Origin: Megalonaias nervosa
Taxonomy: Eukaryota; Mollusca; Bivalvia; Unionida; Unionidae
DNA: 64,000 nt
Direction of reading: 5' to 3'
NCBI GenBank assembly: GCA_016617855.1
Contig: JAECUM010004982.1
Location: 1 to 64,000, forward strand
This document shows, piece after piece, positions 52,915 through 64,000 of this stretch. Position 1 is the first letter of the stretch, and every line of letters starts with the position of its first letter. The notes beneath the pieces are model-generated. The model worked only from the letters and a program-made list of their open reading frames with translations. It searched no databases and was not told the DNA's origin. Made by a program: the position numbers and the translations under genes.

Positions 52915-55320
52915 ATTCAGTCTTGACTGTGCTGATGTTGTGATCGGGAAGTTGCACTCTTTCCTGATATACGATCAGATACCCTTTGCCCGAGGGCCCT
53001 CAGACGATTTGATGATCAGACAAACGTACACACTTGTAAGGGTAGACCATTTTGACACGAAAGTCTTGATATAGGCCTGACTTTAAAGTTTATTTCAACA
53101 CGTAAAAGCTCATGACTTGACTAGAAGGATAGTTCGATGTAAGTACTTATATCTTGCGTTTGGTATAAAGTTGTTCTTTCTTATCTTAGTACTGGTAATC
53201 GTAATTTTGGGGTCCATCATTGAAAAAAATTAAAATGATCTCTTCGGGATGTTCGTCGGTCAACGCTCCTAAACGTTCGTCTTCCATGTGTAGGTTGACA
53301 GCCTCCGGAGCGATCGATGTACATGCACCTGCTGATGTCAAAGCAAAGGATGCGGCCTCAAAAAGGTTCCAGCATCGAATGCAATTTTAAACGGCACTGG
53401 CTGTAACGTAAGCAGCAATGATTACATTGCCAAACGCATCTAGGAGGACAAACTCATGATCGGTTCGTAATTTACTAAGAAAAAAATCTTTCCATATAAT
53501 TTCAAAGTGTTTGATGAGCTTTACTTAATCGCTGATGAGCTGAACGTATTTACGTGGATCAACCCAATATTGCAGTCTTTGGCAATATCGGTCGTTGAGC
53601 CATATTTCCCCACAAACAATTCAGCACGACTTTAGCAAACGATCGTCTTTCTTCGTTCAGTTCTGCGTGTTCCACGTCAACGTCTTCTAGAGATCGGTAC
53701 TGTTGTTTAATTGATCTTTGTCTTCTGGAGTGTGACGCCAGAAAGGATAGGCGCTGGCTCCTTGCTTCAGTTTCAGAAACTCGTTGATGTAGCCGGAAAC
53801 AAATCTATATCTGTTGGTATTGTTCTGTGGTAGGAATGTGCCAAATTTTTGTACACTTTAGCAATCGGTACCCACGATTGTGAGAATGCAACAATTATAC
53901 TCACCACGTTCCTGTCAAGGCTCGCTTTATGGTATTATGACGAAATGGTTGGTGTTGATTACACGTTTCAGCACACGACATAAAGGAAACATCAGTTTTC
54001 CGTGACAGCGATGAGGCAACACGGGATAGTACAAGTTCGTCGGTGACAGAACTTTACATTTGATCAAAACCTTCGTACGAGCGAATGTGTTCGACGTCGA
54101 TGAGTTCTGTCAAAATTTCTGGGTGACCGGTAGGAAATCGAGCATATTTACACACCCAAGGATACAACGAACACATATAGATATATATGATTTGTTCTAA
54201 CCGAGATTCTTTTGCTTCGTACAACAAGCATCTAGGATTGGTCGGTCCTCCAAACAAACTGTCACTTGGATTCAAAGGCCCGATGTCCACCACATTATAG
54301 GCTTCAATGATGCGCTGAAATTCGGAAAACGTCAATCATAGTTGTGTTACCACATTTCTATCACTTGGAATTCTTATCTTTCCATTTCTAGTTTCGTTGG
54401 TAAGTTTGGCGTACAACTCTTCCATAGTGGACCACGTCAAGGGATTTTTCAGTTCTTGCCGAGGATAAAACGTGGGCATCCATGAAATAATCATCCGTGA
54501 AATTCGTGCACGATATGTGTGTTTTTGTAAATAACAACCATCCACGAAATAAAATCAACTGCTTCTGGCATGTTGTATCCACGTGTCTTGAATTTCGCAC
54601 ATGTAACCAGCGGAAAGCTTTTGTTAAATATCGACGGCTGGCAAATTTAGATGATTATGGGGGTATAATGGCTATTTTTTTCTCGGACATGACTTCTTTA
54701 GAACACTTATCCATACACTTTGGAGGGGGCCCCGAGTGGCCGAGTGGTCTAAAGCGCTGACCGTTACGGATCACTGCCATCTCACCTCTGTCTGCGTGAG
54801 TTCGAGTCCAGGCTCGGCTAACGTGGGTACGTGAGAAAGCCCGCCAGTAGCTTCTCGTGGGTCGGTGGTTCTTCCCGGGATTTTCCAGGGTTCTTCCTCC
54901 ACCATTAATACTGGCCGCCATGTATAGCCTATCTTGTGCTGAAAAATGGCGTTAAACCCTATAACAACAACAACAACAACATACACTTTGGAAATGGAAC
55001 GGGCTATCTTCGATAGTCGGTACCTCCGTGTTCAAGAAATAACTATTGACCATTTCGAAATATCGGATCGACAATATTTCAACATCTCTTAATGAAAATC
55101 AAAGGTTTGAAGTGTGGATATGTGCCAAGCGTTGAAAGATTCTCGATGCTCTGTTCGTGTATTGATGAGGTTATATAGCAATGGACTTCTGGAAAATACG
55201 GGAACAATATTTCTTGATATACTTAGGTACTGAAAACTGTTGAAAATAGAATTAGTCCCCGTCATTCCAAACGTATTAAGCATTCGGTTCAGAGGCAGAC
55301 AGACAGAGAACTCATGGCGT
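52915..55320 (-). pseudogene. Family B DNA polymerase relic of element 2
   Basis: From high to low coordinate: exonuclease-region remains (55,090-55,320), an interrupting SINE, the FHGC-type region (54,400-54,600), palm motif A region with CSLYPWV near 54,200 preceded by PLNPSDSLFGGP, motif B region LNCLWGNMAQ near 53,600, a degraded motif C (CFDISRC) near 53,330, and the C-terminal YLIVYQERVQLPDHN near 52,965. Many stops and frameshifts. Useful because it keeps motifs A and B that element 1 has lost. Confidence 0.88.
54725..54979 (+). repeat. Full-length tRNA-derived SINE with target-site duplication
   Basis: The head CCCGAGTGGCCGAGTGGTCT and GAGTTCGAGTCC resemble tRNA boxes A and B. The body has GTGAGAAAGCCCGCCAGTAG and GGCCGCCATGTATAGCC, the conserved GCTGAAAAATGGCGTTAAAC, and a (CAA)n tail. 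A perfect 13-bp duplication CATACACTTTGGA flanks it (54,712-54,724 and 54,980-54,992). Inserted into the element-2 polymerase relic. Confidence 0.95.
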
Positions 55321-55325
55321 GGGCG

Positions 55326-55944
55326 CCCTTAAATAGAGGCAAGGGGGGAGGGCACTCCCCCCCCCATTTCACCTCTAAACATATTTTGGCCTACATCCGT
55401 AAAATTTAATAACTGACCACTATCTGCGATCGCCCCTGGTTCATGAAATCTTTAAACTGTACGTTTCCTAGTTTATTGTAAATTAATTGCGCCAAAATGT
55501 TGACAGTTGCAGGGAACGCCCTGCAACAGTCAGGTTTGAAATTGCAAGTTAATGAATGAAATGACTAATATTTGTGCATTTTTATATTCTTGATGCTTTA
55601 CGTTTATGAAATCGGCCGGGTGGGTTGTACAAACAAACCGGAAGGTAAGCAAATACTAAATTGTATGCGGAATTATTTTTTTTTTATTATTTTTTTTATT
55701 TTTTTTTATCTTAACTTTATCCGCCGCGATGTGTATTTTCTCACATGACTGGTTTGAAACAATCATTAAATCATCGCGATTCACATAAAGTTAAGTCGAT
55801 TGAAAAACAAATTATAGTGCATGTCCTACAGGTCATGTGGATATTCAGTATTGACCAGTAGCATACTAAAAGGGGGGGGGCGGGCGGACAGGGCCTTTGC
55901 CCCGGGTGCTAGAGGTCTCGGGGCACCAAAACAGCTGATATGTC
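55326..55944. other. Intergenic, nothing recognised
   Basis: A C-run near 55,355, T-runs at 55,675-55,708, and a GC-rich patch at 55,870-55,920. No gene seen. Confidence 0.4.
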
Positions 55945-56150
55945 GCAATGAAAGCTGCGCAAAAGTGCAAATCAATAATTTTCGTCTGGAAGTTTTCTGA
56001 TGACATTTATGTTGCAGAGTATTCAACAATCAGGACTGAATAGACTTTGGTTAAACTGTATTAGTATTAAATTTTAGAGTAACAATGAATATTTAATTTA
56101 ATTTTGAGTAAATTCGCCTACATGACACGTAGACGTTAGACTTTATAAAG
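55945..56150. repeat. Dispersed repeat B, copy 1
   Basis: Shares TTTTCGTCTG-AAGTTT and AATAGACTTTGGTTAAA blocks in order with 58,065-58,370. Confidence 0.6.
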
Positions 56151-56360
56151 CTACTCAGTATAGCTAAGTCTCACCATGCCGAAGAAATTTTAAAATGTTT
56201 GGCTTAATACGAAATCAAAGTAAATGCTTTGCTAGCTCCGCTTCTGAACACCAGTATATAAGCGAAAGCCCAAGAATAATCATGTGTTTTCGTATGCTTG
56301 CAAGAAGCGGGAGTGGTATATTCTTGAACTGGAGTTACCAACGAACATAACGACTCGCAA

Positions 56361-56426
56361 ATGGCTCAGTCTGTTATTGCTACAGCCACGTTAGCACTGA
56401 AAAATGAGACAAGCATAAAATATGAG
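56361..56426 (+). CDS. Possible first coding exon of an unknown gene
   Basis: The ATG at 56,361 opens MAQSVIATATLALKNETSIK then YE, and meets a donor GAG|GTAATT after exactly 22 codons. TATATAAG at 56,255-56,262 lies about 100 bases upstream. No downstream exon was identified and the peptide is not recognised. Confidence 0.25.
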
Positions 56427-56599
56427 GTAATTTTCAATCAATGTAGATTCAAATTCTTGTTTTCTTCATCATTGTTTTCTCCTTTCGTTTTATTTACTGA
56501 GTGTATCAGCACACATTGAGTTGTTTCCCATAGGTAGCTCACGTTGCTAATGAACATGACGTATTAGAAAGGTTGTTGTAGGTCTCAAGGTACTAATGC

Positions 56600-57215
56600 T
56601 CACCAGTTATTATGTACTTTTGAGAGAGTGACGTATGTAAGGTGAAGTTGTTTGCATTTGAAACATGCATAGTGGAGAGAATGTTGGCATATCTTCATAC
56701 TACTTAAATGTAATGTGGGTGACATTTCTTTAGATATTGTAATTAAGGAAATTGTACATATTCTCAGCACACTGCTAACGAAAATGACTGCTCCCATGTA
56801 CTAAAAATAATCAGCCTGAATTAGTCTAAAAGTACACTATCTTTAGCACGTATTAAAATAGGGAAAATAAATTTTGCCCAGCTAGACAATACCAGCTTCT
56901 GAAAGTGCATTGGATGAATTACCAAATAAATAAAATGTAAAAAAAAAGTTATCGGCTCATTTTTGTACAATTTACCTCTGAAGTCCAGGAAGTGAAATTG
57001 ACTAAGTGGAACTAGCATTTTTTGAAAAATGCACATTTGGAGTAAGGCCAAGCTGTATTCTCTATACCCCATATTACACCCATTAATTACACACCAAAAT
57101 AAAGGGAATTAAAGGTTCTTTGAACAATACCTAAGATATACAATTAAATTCTTACCCCATATGCAAAATACGAAACTATAGAGCGCCACCTCAGTAGAAT
57201 AATAATGGGAACCAG
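56600..57215. repeat. Dispersed repeat A, copy 2
   Basis: Diverged copy of 19,985-20,760 in the same orientation. Shorter because of indels. Confidence 0.7.
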
Positions 57216-58064
57216 TCTAGAAACTGATGCAGAGCAAGATAAGAGCATATACGGGTTTGATTGGTTATAATTAGTTAATAATGAAAGGTAACATCTTAGT
57301 AAAAAGAATTTTGTGAGATTTTATCCTATTTGTAACTGAAAAAAACAATGTTTAAGTAATGGAAACACCCATTACTAAAATTTAGCGTCTGATATTTTAG
57401 GTGCGGAATTGAAACACGTTTCAAACACATGCAGACGAAAAACAATTCCGTGTCTCGTACGGTTTTCTGCGCAAAGAAGCTTGCATTAAGGATGCATCTT
57501 TTCTTAGAAATAAAGGTTTGATAATTCAGAAGTTTAAAGTTATTGAAGTTTGAATATCTTGGTGTTTCTATAGGTTTACTTTGGAAGTTCCACATAAACA
57601 AAACATTTACTGTACGGTTAGGTTACTGCAAAAGCCTGGGTCTGTTTGTGGATGATAAACAAAAGGAATACGTTTTGTCAGAAAGATTTCAATAGGGAAT
57701 TAAACACTTAGATATCTGGACCAGCAAGTAACTATCTGCTTTTCTTTTCTGAAAAAAAAAAAAAGGCGGAGAAAAACTTGTCTGTCGTGCTATGAAAAAA
57801 CTAACATGGGTCATGTAGGCATTCAACAGCGACTATTTCAGTAATAGGTTTCTTTTTTTAGGATTTGATTCTTCATACCTTTAAGTGGCAAGTATTCACT
57901 TAACTTGGATTCGTATACATCCATATTCCTTTGGAAGGTCAATATTTAGACACCCCGAGTGGTGCTTACGGCAAAATCAATGTTAAAGTACGTAGCCGTT
58001 TTAGGACGAAATGAACCTTAAGGTGTGATCCAATACAATCCAGATTGAATGTCGCGCTCTGATG
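57216..58064. other. Intergenic, nothing recognised
   Basis: AT-rich with an A-run near 57,753. No gene seen. Confidence 0.4.
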
Positions 58065-58370
58065 TCACAATGAAAGTTACGCAGACTGATAAACAAATTC
58101 GTACTACCCTCTATTGTGACGATTCCACTCGACGCGCTTTTAATTGACCCCAAGTTTTTATATATGGCCACCACTGTAAAAGTCCAATGCGATGGATAAT
58201 TTTCGTCTGCAAGTTTCTTGGTGACAGTTTAGGTGCAGAGCATCCAATAATCAGGATTAAATAGACTTTGGTTAAAGAAACTTAGAGTTAATTTTAAAAG
58301 AACAATTTATATTTAATTTAAAATGAGTAAATGCTCATACATCACCCATGTGACTTGTACTATAGACGTC
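58065..58370. repeat. Dispersed repeat B, copy 2
   Basis: Matches 55,945-56,150 in blocks, with about 100 extra bases inside. Confidence 0.55.
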
Positions 58371-59479
58371 TATCACTAGGAGGAATATTAATTAACTTCT
58401 GCCATTTAAATCTACTTTTCTGTAGTAATTCCTGCACATATTGAACTGTTGCTTATTTATTGCATAATATGATAAGGCTGACAATATGTTTCCTTTTTAA
58501 ATTGAAGAAAACTATATGGTGATAGCAACCAATAAAACATTTGATTAGACTAATCTATTTTCTTATTTTTCTCATTTTCTGAAATGAAGTTCAAATGCTT
58601 AGATGTTGCCTGAAATGCACTAATGCTATTGTTTGGATGCTCGAAATTGCGATATAATTTAATATTTACAAAAGTGATATTTTGCAAGCAGAACTATAAA
58701 AACTGTTTACTTAGGCATTCTAAATCTATTCACAGGTCTGTCAAGTAAATCAAATGTGCATATAGAGAACAAAATCTTTATAGTTGTTCCGCATATGCAT
58801 GTACAATAGTAGTACAACGAAAGGAGGTTTCTGGCTCACAGACCCTTATTCTTTCAAAACAAATACAAATACTCATTTTTGAGACCTCTATCTCATTTTT
58901 TTAATACGACTTGGGTTAGTGAGACATAATAGCTTACACTGACAACACTGCGGTTGGCTTTGTTATTTTATAAAGTTAGACAAAGTTTCACACAACTTCT
59001 TCACCTATTGTTAATGTCTCAACTGCAGATATCAAATATATTTCATTATCGTGATGATAGAGACAGAACTTTATTCTCCTACTTACTCGTCGTCGACTTT
59101 CAAATAAATCTTTCATTGTCATTTTGTTAATAGGATATTTTTTGTCAGTAGAAAATACTTTTTATCGATCAAAGTCTATTGTTATTTTAGTATATTTTTT
59201 TTTGACTGATCGAATCATGGAAGTTAACAAACCTTGCTAATAACTCATCACGTAATTACTTAGGATATTTGAAATATTCACTGCCGTCAAATCTGACAAG
59301 CGAAAGTTTTAGTTTGTCAAACTTGCTGAAACATATTCCTGAAGTTTCATTGTTAATTTCAACTGTCAACTGTTTACCGTCAATCATCAGATTTTTAATC
59401 TTGCTGTTGCTGTTATTTGTCATTTGTTATTTTTTCAAATATTATTTCTTATTTTTAGACAAAATTTTATGCTCGGACA
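58371..59479. other. Intergenic, nothing recognised
   Basis: Very AT-rich; the frame at 59,269-59,508 is Leu/Phe-rich without a recognisable motif. Confidence 0.4.
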
Positions 59480-61440
59480 TGTTTTGTCCTCTTATTTTTA
59501 AAGTTTAGACAAAATTTCATACTTAGTCGGAAAAGATAAAATCTAGTATATCAAACTTTTGTATGTGATAGTGGCCAGACGCAAGTATATCTATTCCATT
59601 TTCACAATAACGTTTGTCATCAAAATTACTTAATCCACGTTTAATAATAACGTCATTTCGAGCTTATGATGATTTGTTCGAATAGCAAAGATATCCTGAT
59701 AAACATCCTCACATTTTATCTCATAAACTAATGAATCTGTGTCTGTAAACAGTAATCTACTTGACGGTCACTACTTCTTGACAAAATTGTTGTGAAAATC
59801 GTACATTAGCCACTTGACAAATACAGCACAGGAGCTCCAACGTAAATCAGCTTATTTAACTTTAAGTTTGTTATTCTTCTATGTGTTGCAACAAAATTTT
59901 CATTAAAAATTTTCATACTCACAAAATCATCGTCTGACACAAGTTTGTTTCGGCGGTTGATATCATTGACGAGTTCAAAGTTTACTTACTTTCTAATATT
60001 TACCATTGTCTTTTCAAAAACAGACTTATTCATAAGCTTAAAGAAGTTTTTTTTTTTTTAAATCCGTTGTCGCTACAGCTCTTCGCGAAGTGTTTGACAT
60101 AATATATAACCTCTCATCCACTGTGACTGATTGAATTTTAACACACGATGAATTTTCCTTAACACTAGACCAGCATCTACTGCTTGTTTCAGATTTTTAT
60201 AATGTAAAACATAATTTCGCTTATTCATAAGGTTTGGAACGAGCTAACTTACCATAGAATATTTTACTGCTGCAGGAATTGCTTGCTGATTATCAGATAA
60301 CAAACTATAGTTGATTATCATCGATTCCGCACAGAACGGATAGTCGTTGTGTAAATCATGCAACGAACTTGGATAGTCAAGATCTACTTCAACAAAATAC
60401 GAAATGTCATCAGGTATCTTTTTTTATGTTTCTTTTTAAAATTGATCAGGTGTAATCCAGTGAAATCCGCTGTATGGCATTGGTTCTTACATTGCTTCTT
60501 CATACAAATTATATTTGTCAAGGTTAATAATGTATTTTGATGGAAGCTCAGGATTGTGCTCTTTCATGTTTTTGTTATTTGCACAAGCATACTTTTTTGT
60601 TATCACGCTAATGCCACAACGGATTCCTTTCTCGATAAAGTTAAACATGTCGACGTCTGTTAGTAATTCTAACTTAACCTTGCTATACTTTAGCAGAGCA
60701 TCCCATGACAGATCTGGAGCAGAGTAATACCAACAAGGATCAAGTCCGTAATTGATATAACTCATTTTTAGAAAACTTTCAAATACATCTGTCAGCAATA
60801 GTACATCCGTTTTCTATGCCGGTGAAATTTAAACTTGAAACATGATTGACGTATTTTTCAACACGATCAGCTTTTTGTTCTGCTGGAAATAACGCAGAAA
60901 GAATGGCCCATTGGAAATATCTATTATCGATGTTTTTGACGTTGATGCAGCACTTTTTTTTTTTTTTTTTTGAGGAAGATCGACGTATGAACTACCAAGA
61001 AGAACATCATTGTATGAAACAGGATTTCAGAAATCATCTTAAATTTCCAACCTGAACTTGATGCGGTAAACTCTTCTATTTTCTTCCAAATTTCCTGATG
61101 AATCTCGTCAGTGAGCAAGGTCAGATTAGTTCCAGGCAAAATACGCTTGGATTTGTGATGATGAAAGGATCAGCGATTTCCTCGTCAATATAATCTCCAG
61201 AAACTTATGCTTTTGACAGTATAACATTGTATTGCACAAGGATCTTCAAACCCTTGTGCATATCAAGCTCACGTTTTATTGTTGGCTCTAGAAGATGAAA
61301 AAGATTAGTTGAGGTAGAATTTGCCAGAACGATTTGTTTATCAAATCTGAAGCTGCTGTCAAAACCGGGAAAAAAAGATGCAATTTGTATAGATTCTCCG
61401 ATTAGGCTCTTTTTCGCAATATCGCGCAACTTTAGCATTG
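59480..61440 (-). pseudogene. Family B DNA polymerase of element 3, internal deletion
   Basis: N-terminal pieces: 61,205-61,438 (FRFDKQIVLANSTSTNLFHL), 60,990-61,139 (EIWKKIEEFTASSSGWKFK) and 60,840-60,955 (INVKNIDNRYFQWAILSAL). Next, at 60,487-60,798, comes DPCWYYSAPDLSWDALLKYS and the palm motif A segment YIINLDKYNLYEEAM. Motif C LLFTDTDSLVYEIK lies near 59,740, and a C-terminal FDDKRY remnant near 59,615. Between about 60,840 and 60,790 the sequence passes directly from the N-terminal domain to the segment before motif A, so the exonuclease domain normally between them seems deleted. Many stops. Confidence 0.85.
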
Positions 61441-61669
61441 TATTATAATACTGTTTACAAATCTCTAATTGTGTTACATACAGTTAAACAAATAGATTGC
61501 TAATGTATAATGACAGAAAAAATAATGACAAGCGCAAACGAGATGGAGTACTACTACGTTCACCCGAAATATAATATGTACGCGGGAAACATGCTAGGGT
61601 CGGGCTTGTAATTAATCATATTAACATCACCAAGACAGATAATCGTCTAGAAACCCTTGAGCTGGTTAC

Positions 61670-62171
61670 TCAATAAGAAAATGTGATGAAAGGTAAAGGC
61701 GGAGGAGTTAATTTTAGATTACCAGCAAAATCTGTTGTTTCATTTAATCTTGAAACAAACAAGGAAATAAAATCTCCTTCAATAAATTCTGCTGCTTGAT
61801 ATTTTAACATTGTTTCAATGTCTGTAACGTTTGCTGCAGATGGTAGAACAAGATCAGCGTATTCAAAGAAATACAATACTAGTATCATCTTTCGATACAG
61901 TTTGTAAGATTTTGCTTAGTTCTTCTCGGCTAATACAAGAATGACACCACAACATTATTATGGCTTTATGGTAAAAAACAAAAGAAACAAATTCTTCCTG
62001 TACTTGCTTTTTCTGCCTCGGTAAGCAGAATTTTATCATTACCACAACTTGCCAAAGCAAGGTTAAAAAACAGACTCGGAGTTCTTCCCAAAGAAAGCTT
62101 GTCTGACAGCTTCTTCGAGTTCACTTCGATTAACTATTGTTGCTTTTTCATGATATCTAATTTCGTCCATC
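61670..62171 (-). pseudogene. Unknown gene of element 3, frameshifted
   Basis: The ATG at 62,169-62,171 starts MDEIRYHEKATIVNRSELEE. Later frames give KILLTEAEKA (about 62,030), CHSCISREELSKILQ (about 61,930) and LVLPSAANVTDIETM (about 61,840), consistent with one gene of about 165 residues broken two or three times. A Cys pair is present. Not recognised. Confidence 0.4.
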
Positions 62172-62207
62172 TTATTTTAGTAAAATTAGACAAAAATTAA
62201 TTACAAT

Positions 62208-62363
62208 ATGAATCTGCCTGAAAGACTTGCGCGTGTCTACTCCGACGCAGTAGGTAATGATGTAATTATCACAAGCGACGCTGATGATAAAGTTGTCGAT
62301 TTACCACCGTCACAGATGTTAACTCATGAGGAAGAAGACGACGTTAACACTGTTGTTCATTAA
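62208..62363 (+). CDS. Small acidic peptide, divergent from the 61,670-62,171 gene
   Basis: The ATG at 62,208 begins an intact 51-codon frame (MNLPERLARVYSDAV, later THEEEDDVNTVVH) ending in a TAA. It starts 37 bases from the start of the minus-strand gene, suggesting a shared promoter. Acidic; not recognised. It could be an N-terminal fragment, since related-looking sequence continues in other frames to about 62,520. Confidence 0.35.
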   Translation: MNLPERLARVYSDAVGNDVIITSDADDKVVDLPPSQMLTHEEEDDVNTVVH

Positions 62364-62646
62364 AAAAAACATTATGGAAGATCAACAACTGGGCGATATG
62401 ATGTCAAATACCACATTGCAAAAAACAATATTGAAATTCAATTTTAGTGTTGCAGAAAATCAATTATTCTGGCAATTGATAAAGCCGTTTATGAACACCT
62501 TGATACAATGTCGCAGAAAAGTATAAAATTCGATTTTGTGTTTGTCAAGATCTTCAACTTGATGTACAATAGAGGAACTATCGCGCTATATCGAAAATCG
62601 TATTTGATATCGTTATGTAAGTCTGTAAAGAGTAAATCAGTCTTAC

Positions 62647-63515
62647 TCAAATAAGAGGAAATTTACAAAAACATTTTTTCGCAATACTGCTAGTAGGTAT
62701 CCAACTATTAAATTTGTCGCTGTAACCGCGCCAATTGACAAGACTTTTATTGCCACGTTTTCTGATTAGTCTTTTGATAACAAATACATCTTGATCTGTC
62801 TTTTGTAATTCCTGTTCGTAAAAACTACCAATTACTGGTTCTCCAGCTATCTCTTATAGCGCATACGTAACAGGAATTGTCATTAAAACTTTATCAACGA
62901 CAAATACTAATTCAGTCCAATTTGGGGTAAATCCTTTTTCAAATAATTCTTTTTTCAGAGAAATTCTGACTTTGTGTCCGATCTTAAATTTATGTCTCCG
63001 GTACATATTTTCGTTTGCAAATATCGAATTTTTAATTGCATCATTTGGTGACATTTTTATCGCTTTGTGTTTGGTGCTGTTGTAATCAGATATTATCTTT
63101 TGCAAATCATCAATATATCTGTGTTTTTCATTGTCAGATGTTTGTGGATTCTTTCGTTTAGTGTACGATTAAATTGTTCAACACTAATGTTCTTTCCCTC
63201 ATTTCCCGTAAATATTTTTTAATGTTATTTTGCGCTAGAAACTGTTCAAATTTTTTTATTAAAAATCTCTGCGCCAGTCCATATTTTATTTGGTTTTCTT
63301 TCCGTGCTTGTTATTACTTATTTTAATGCATCAATTATTGATGTTCCTGTTTTATTGGCAACTGGTATAATGAATGTATATTTGCTAAAAACATCAATAA
63401 CATTAAACAAGTATTTCTTATTATCATTAAACTGAGCAAGATTTGACATATCTACTAGATTTATCGTCCAGATATCGCTAACGGCATTTGCGACAACCTT
63501 ACGTTGCGGAAACAT
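62647..63515 (-). pseudogene. Integrase with chromodomain, element 3, catalytically dead
   Basis: The core begins near 63,515 (MFPQRKVVANAV). The first catalytic position reads WTINLVDM, with Asn where element 1 has Asp. VIDVFSKYTFIIPV follows. The second reads IWTGAEIFN near 63,265, lacking the Asp-Lys-Gly found in element 1. The Glu region is VEQFNRTLNE near 63,165. The C-terminal part (62,854-63,105) has YNSTKHKAIKMSPND and FKIGHKVRISL. After an in-frame TAA (62,854-62,856) the frame continues through GSFYEQELQK and a chromodomain (NWRGYSDKFNSWIP near 62,700) to a TGA at 62,647-62,649. Confidence 0.85.
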
Positions 63516-63534
63516 TCTTTTTAGGCCTGTGTAA

Positions 63535-63755
63535 TTCAGTTACAAGTTCTGCATTAGAGGATTCTCTCCGAGCGGGGCTTTACCAAGCCCAGTCTCACCG
63601 AGACCAAGTTTGTAATTATCGACAGTAATAACTCCGTCTGACGTTGTCAGGGGAACTATATCTATTCCGTTTCCCAGCTACGGAGTCGCCGCTACTTGTT
63701 TGAGGAACATGCCTCTTTTTTTACCGCAAATAGCACGGACACTTTTTAACATTAT
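63535..63755 (-). pseudogene. Possible small coding remnants upstream of element-3 integrase
   Basis: The minus-strand ATG at about 63,753 gives MLKSVRAICGKKRG and a stop after 24 codons. The same frame then reads GNGIDIVPLTTSDGVITVDN and a Gly/Lys-rich GLGETGLGKAPLGEN to a stop near 63,543. It looks protein-like, but the family is unknown. Confidence 0.3.
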
Positions 63756-63780
63756 TCTATTTTTTCTTTTGTTTTTTCTG

Positions 63781-64000
63781 TTTTTTCGTCTGTGTTGGAT
63801 GTCTTAGTGTCTTAGTTTTGCACTTGAGACAATACATTGTCATTTTTATATTCGATTGTCACACAATATTAATCGCGGACGAAATTAATCACTAGGTTAT
63901 CATTGTCCGTACTTGGATATTTATCAAATTGTAGAATACACCTGAGACAATTAGAGTCCGACGCCTTTGGCGTTACCGCCATCTGCCGAACCAACATAAT
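63781..64000. other. Window end, nothing recognised
   Basis: AT-rich; no gene seen. Any terminal repeat of element 3 is not identifiable here. Confidence 0.4.

Larger units (their letters stand above)
50820..55325 (-). mobile_element. Polinton element 2 relic (same family as element 1)
   Basis: Decayed minus-strand ATPase and polymerase sequence in the same order as element 1, with recognisable nucleotide similarity (for example CATAATGAGCATTGAGACT shared with 9,262-9,280). No terminal repeats or capsid genes are found, and it stops abruptly near 55,325 within the polymerase exonuclease region. A SINE lies inside it. Confidence 0.85.
59480..63780 (-). mobile_element. Polinton element 3 relic (different, AT-rich lineage)
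   Basis: Minus-strand family B polymerase, integrase with chromodomain and small unknown genes, all decayed. The protein motifs differ from elements 1 and 2 (polymerase motif A is of DxxNLY type, motif C FTDTDS). No terminal repeats are seen. It may continue past the right edge of the window. Confidence 0.8.

Noticed and set aside
54728..54815. tRNA gene
   Set aside because: It is the tRNA-like head of a SINE: a SINE body and (CAA)n tail follow, a target-site duplication flanks it, and other copies occur at 23,073 and 31,990.

Overview
The window is eukaryotic. Two host genes are split by GT-AG introns, and the rest is mostly AT-rich intergenic DNA, SINEs, microsatellites and transposons. 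The SINE type, the abundance of Polinton (Maverick/adintovirus) relics and the loose packing suggest a marine invertebrate, most likely a lophotrochozoan such as a bivalve mollusc. That assignment is inference.

Positions 1 to about 18,180 hold a large Polinton/adintovirus-type element whose left tip lies outside the window. It has very long, nearly identical terminal inverted repeats carrying a tandem array. The minus-strand gene set is typical: an adenain-like protease, the F54H12.2-type major capsid protein, a penton-type minor capsid protein, small virion-like proteins, a retroviral-type integrase with a chromodomain, a packaging ATPase and a protein-primed-type family B DNA polymerase. 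One plus-strand zinc-knuckle gene is divergent from the polymerase. Almost every gene is broken by frameshifts or in-frame stops, and the polymerase lacks palm motifs A and B. The right end is layered: an inner terminal-repeat copy, two decayed fragments of the polymerase N-terminus, the outer repeat, then a subrepeat-rich tip. Perfect TGACGTCA palindromes cluster in these ends.

From 18.2 to 31 kb lie a fold-back element with a RecQ-like helicase fragment, a dispersed repeat, and a complete four-exon SURF4 gene (21,169-28,709, ER cargo receptor). From 31 to 50 kb come a SINE split by a 2.85-kb insertion, a LINE relic, minisatellites, a hAT transposon with a nested palindromic MITE, the last two exons of folylpolyglutamate synthase (42,946-45,906), and a divergent tandem repeat of about 150 bp at three loci.

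Two further Polinton relics lie on the minus strand: a decayed relative of the first element (about 50.8-55.3 kb, with a SINE inserted in its polymerase), and an AT-rich element of a different lineage (about 59.5 kb towards the window end) with a polymerase, an integrase with chromodomain and small unknown genes. SURF4 and FPGS are the only well-supported host genes. The mobile elements otherwise form a self-contained virus-like module (replication, integration, packaging, capsid) that appears defective in all three copies.
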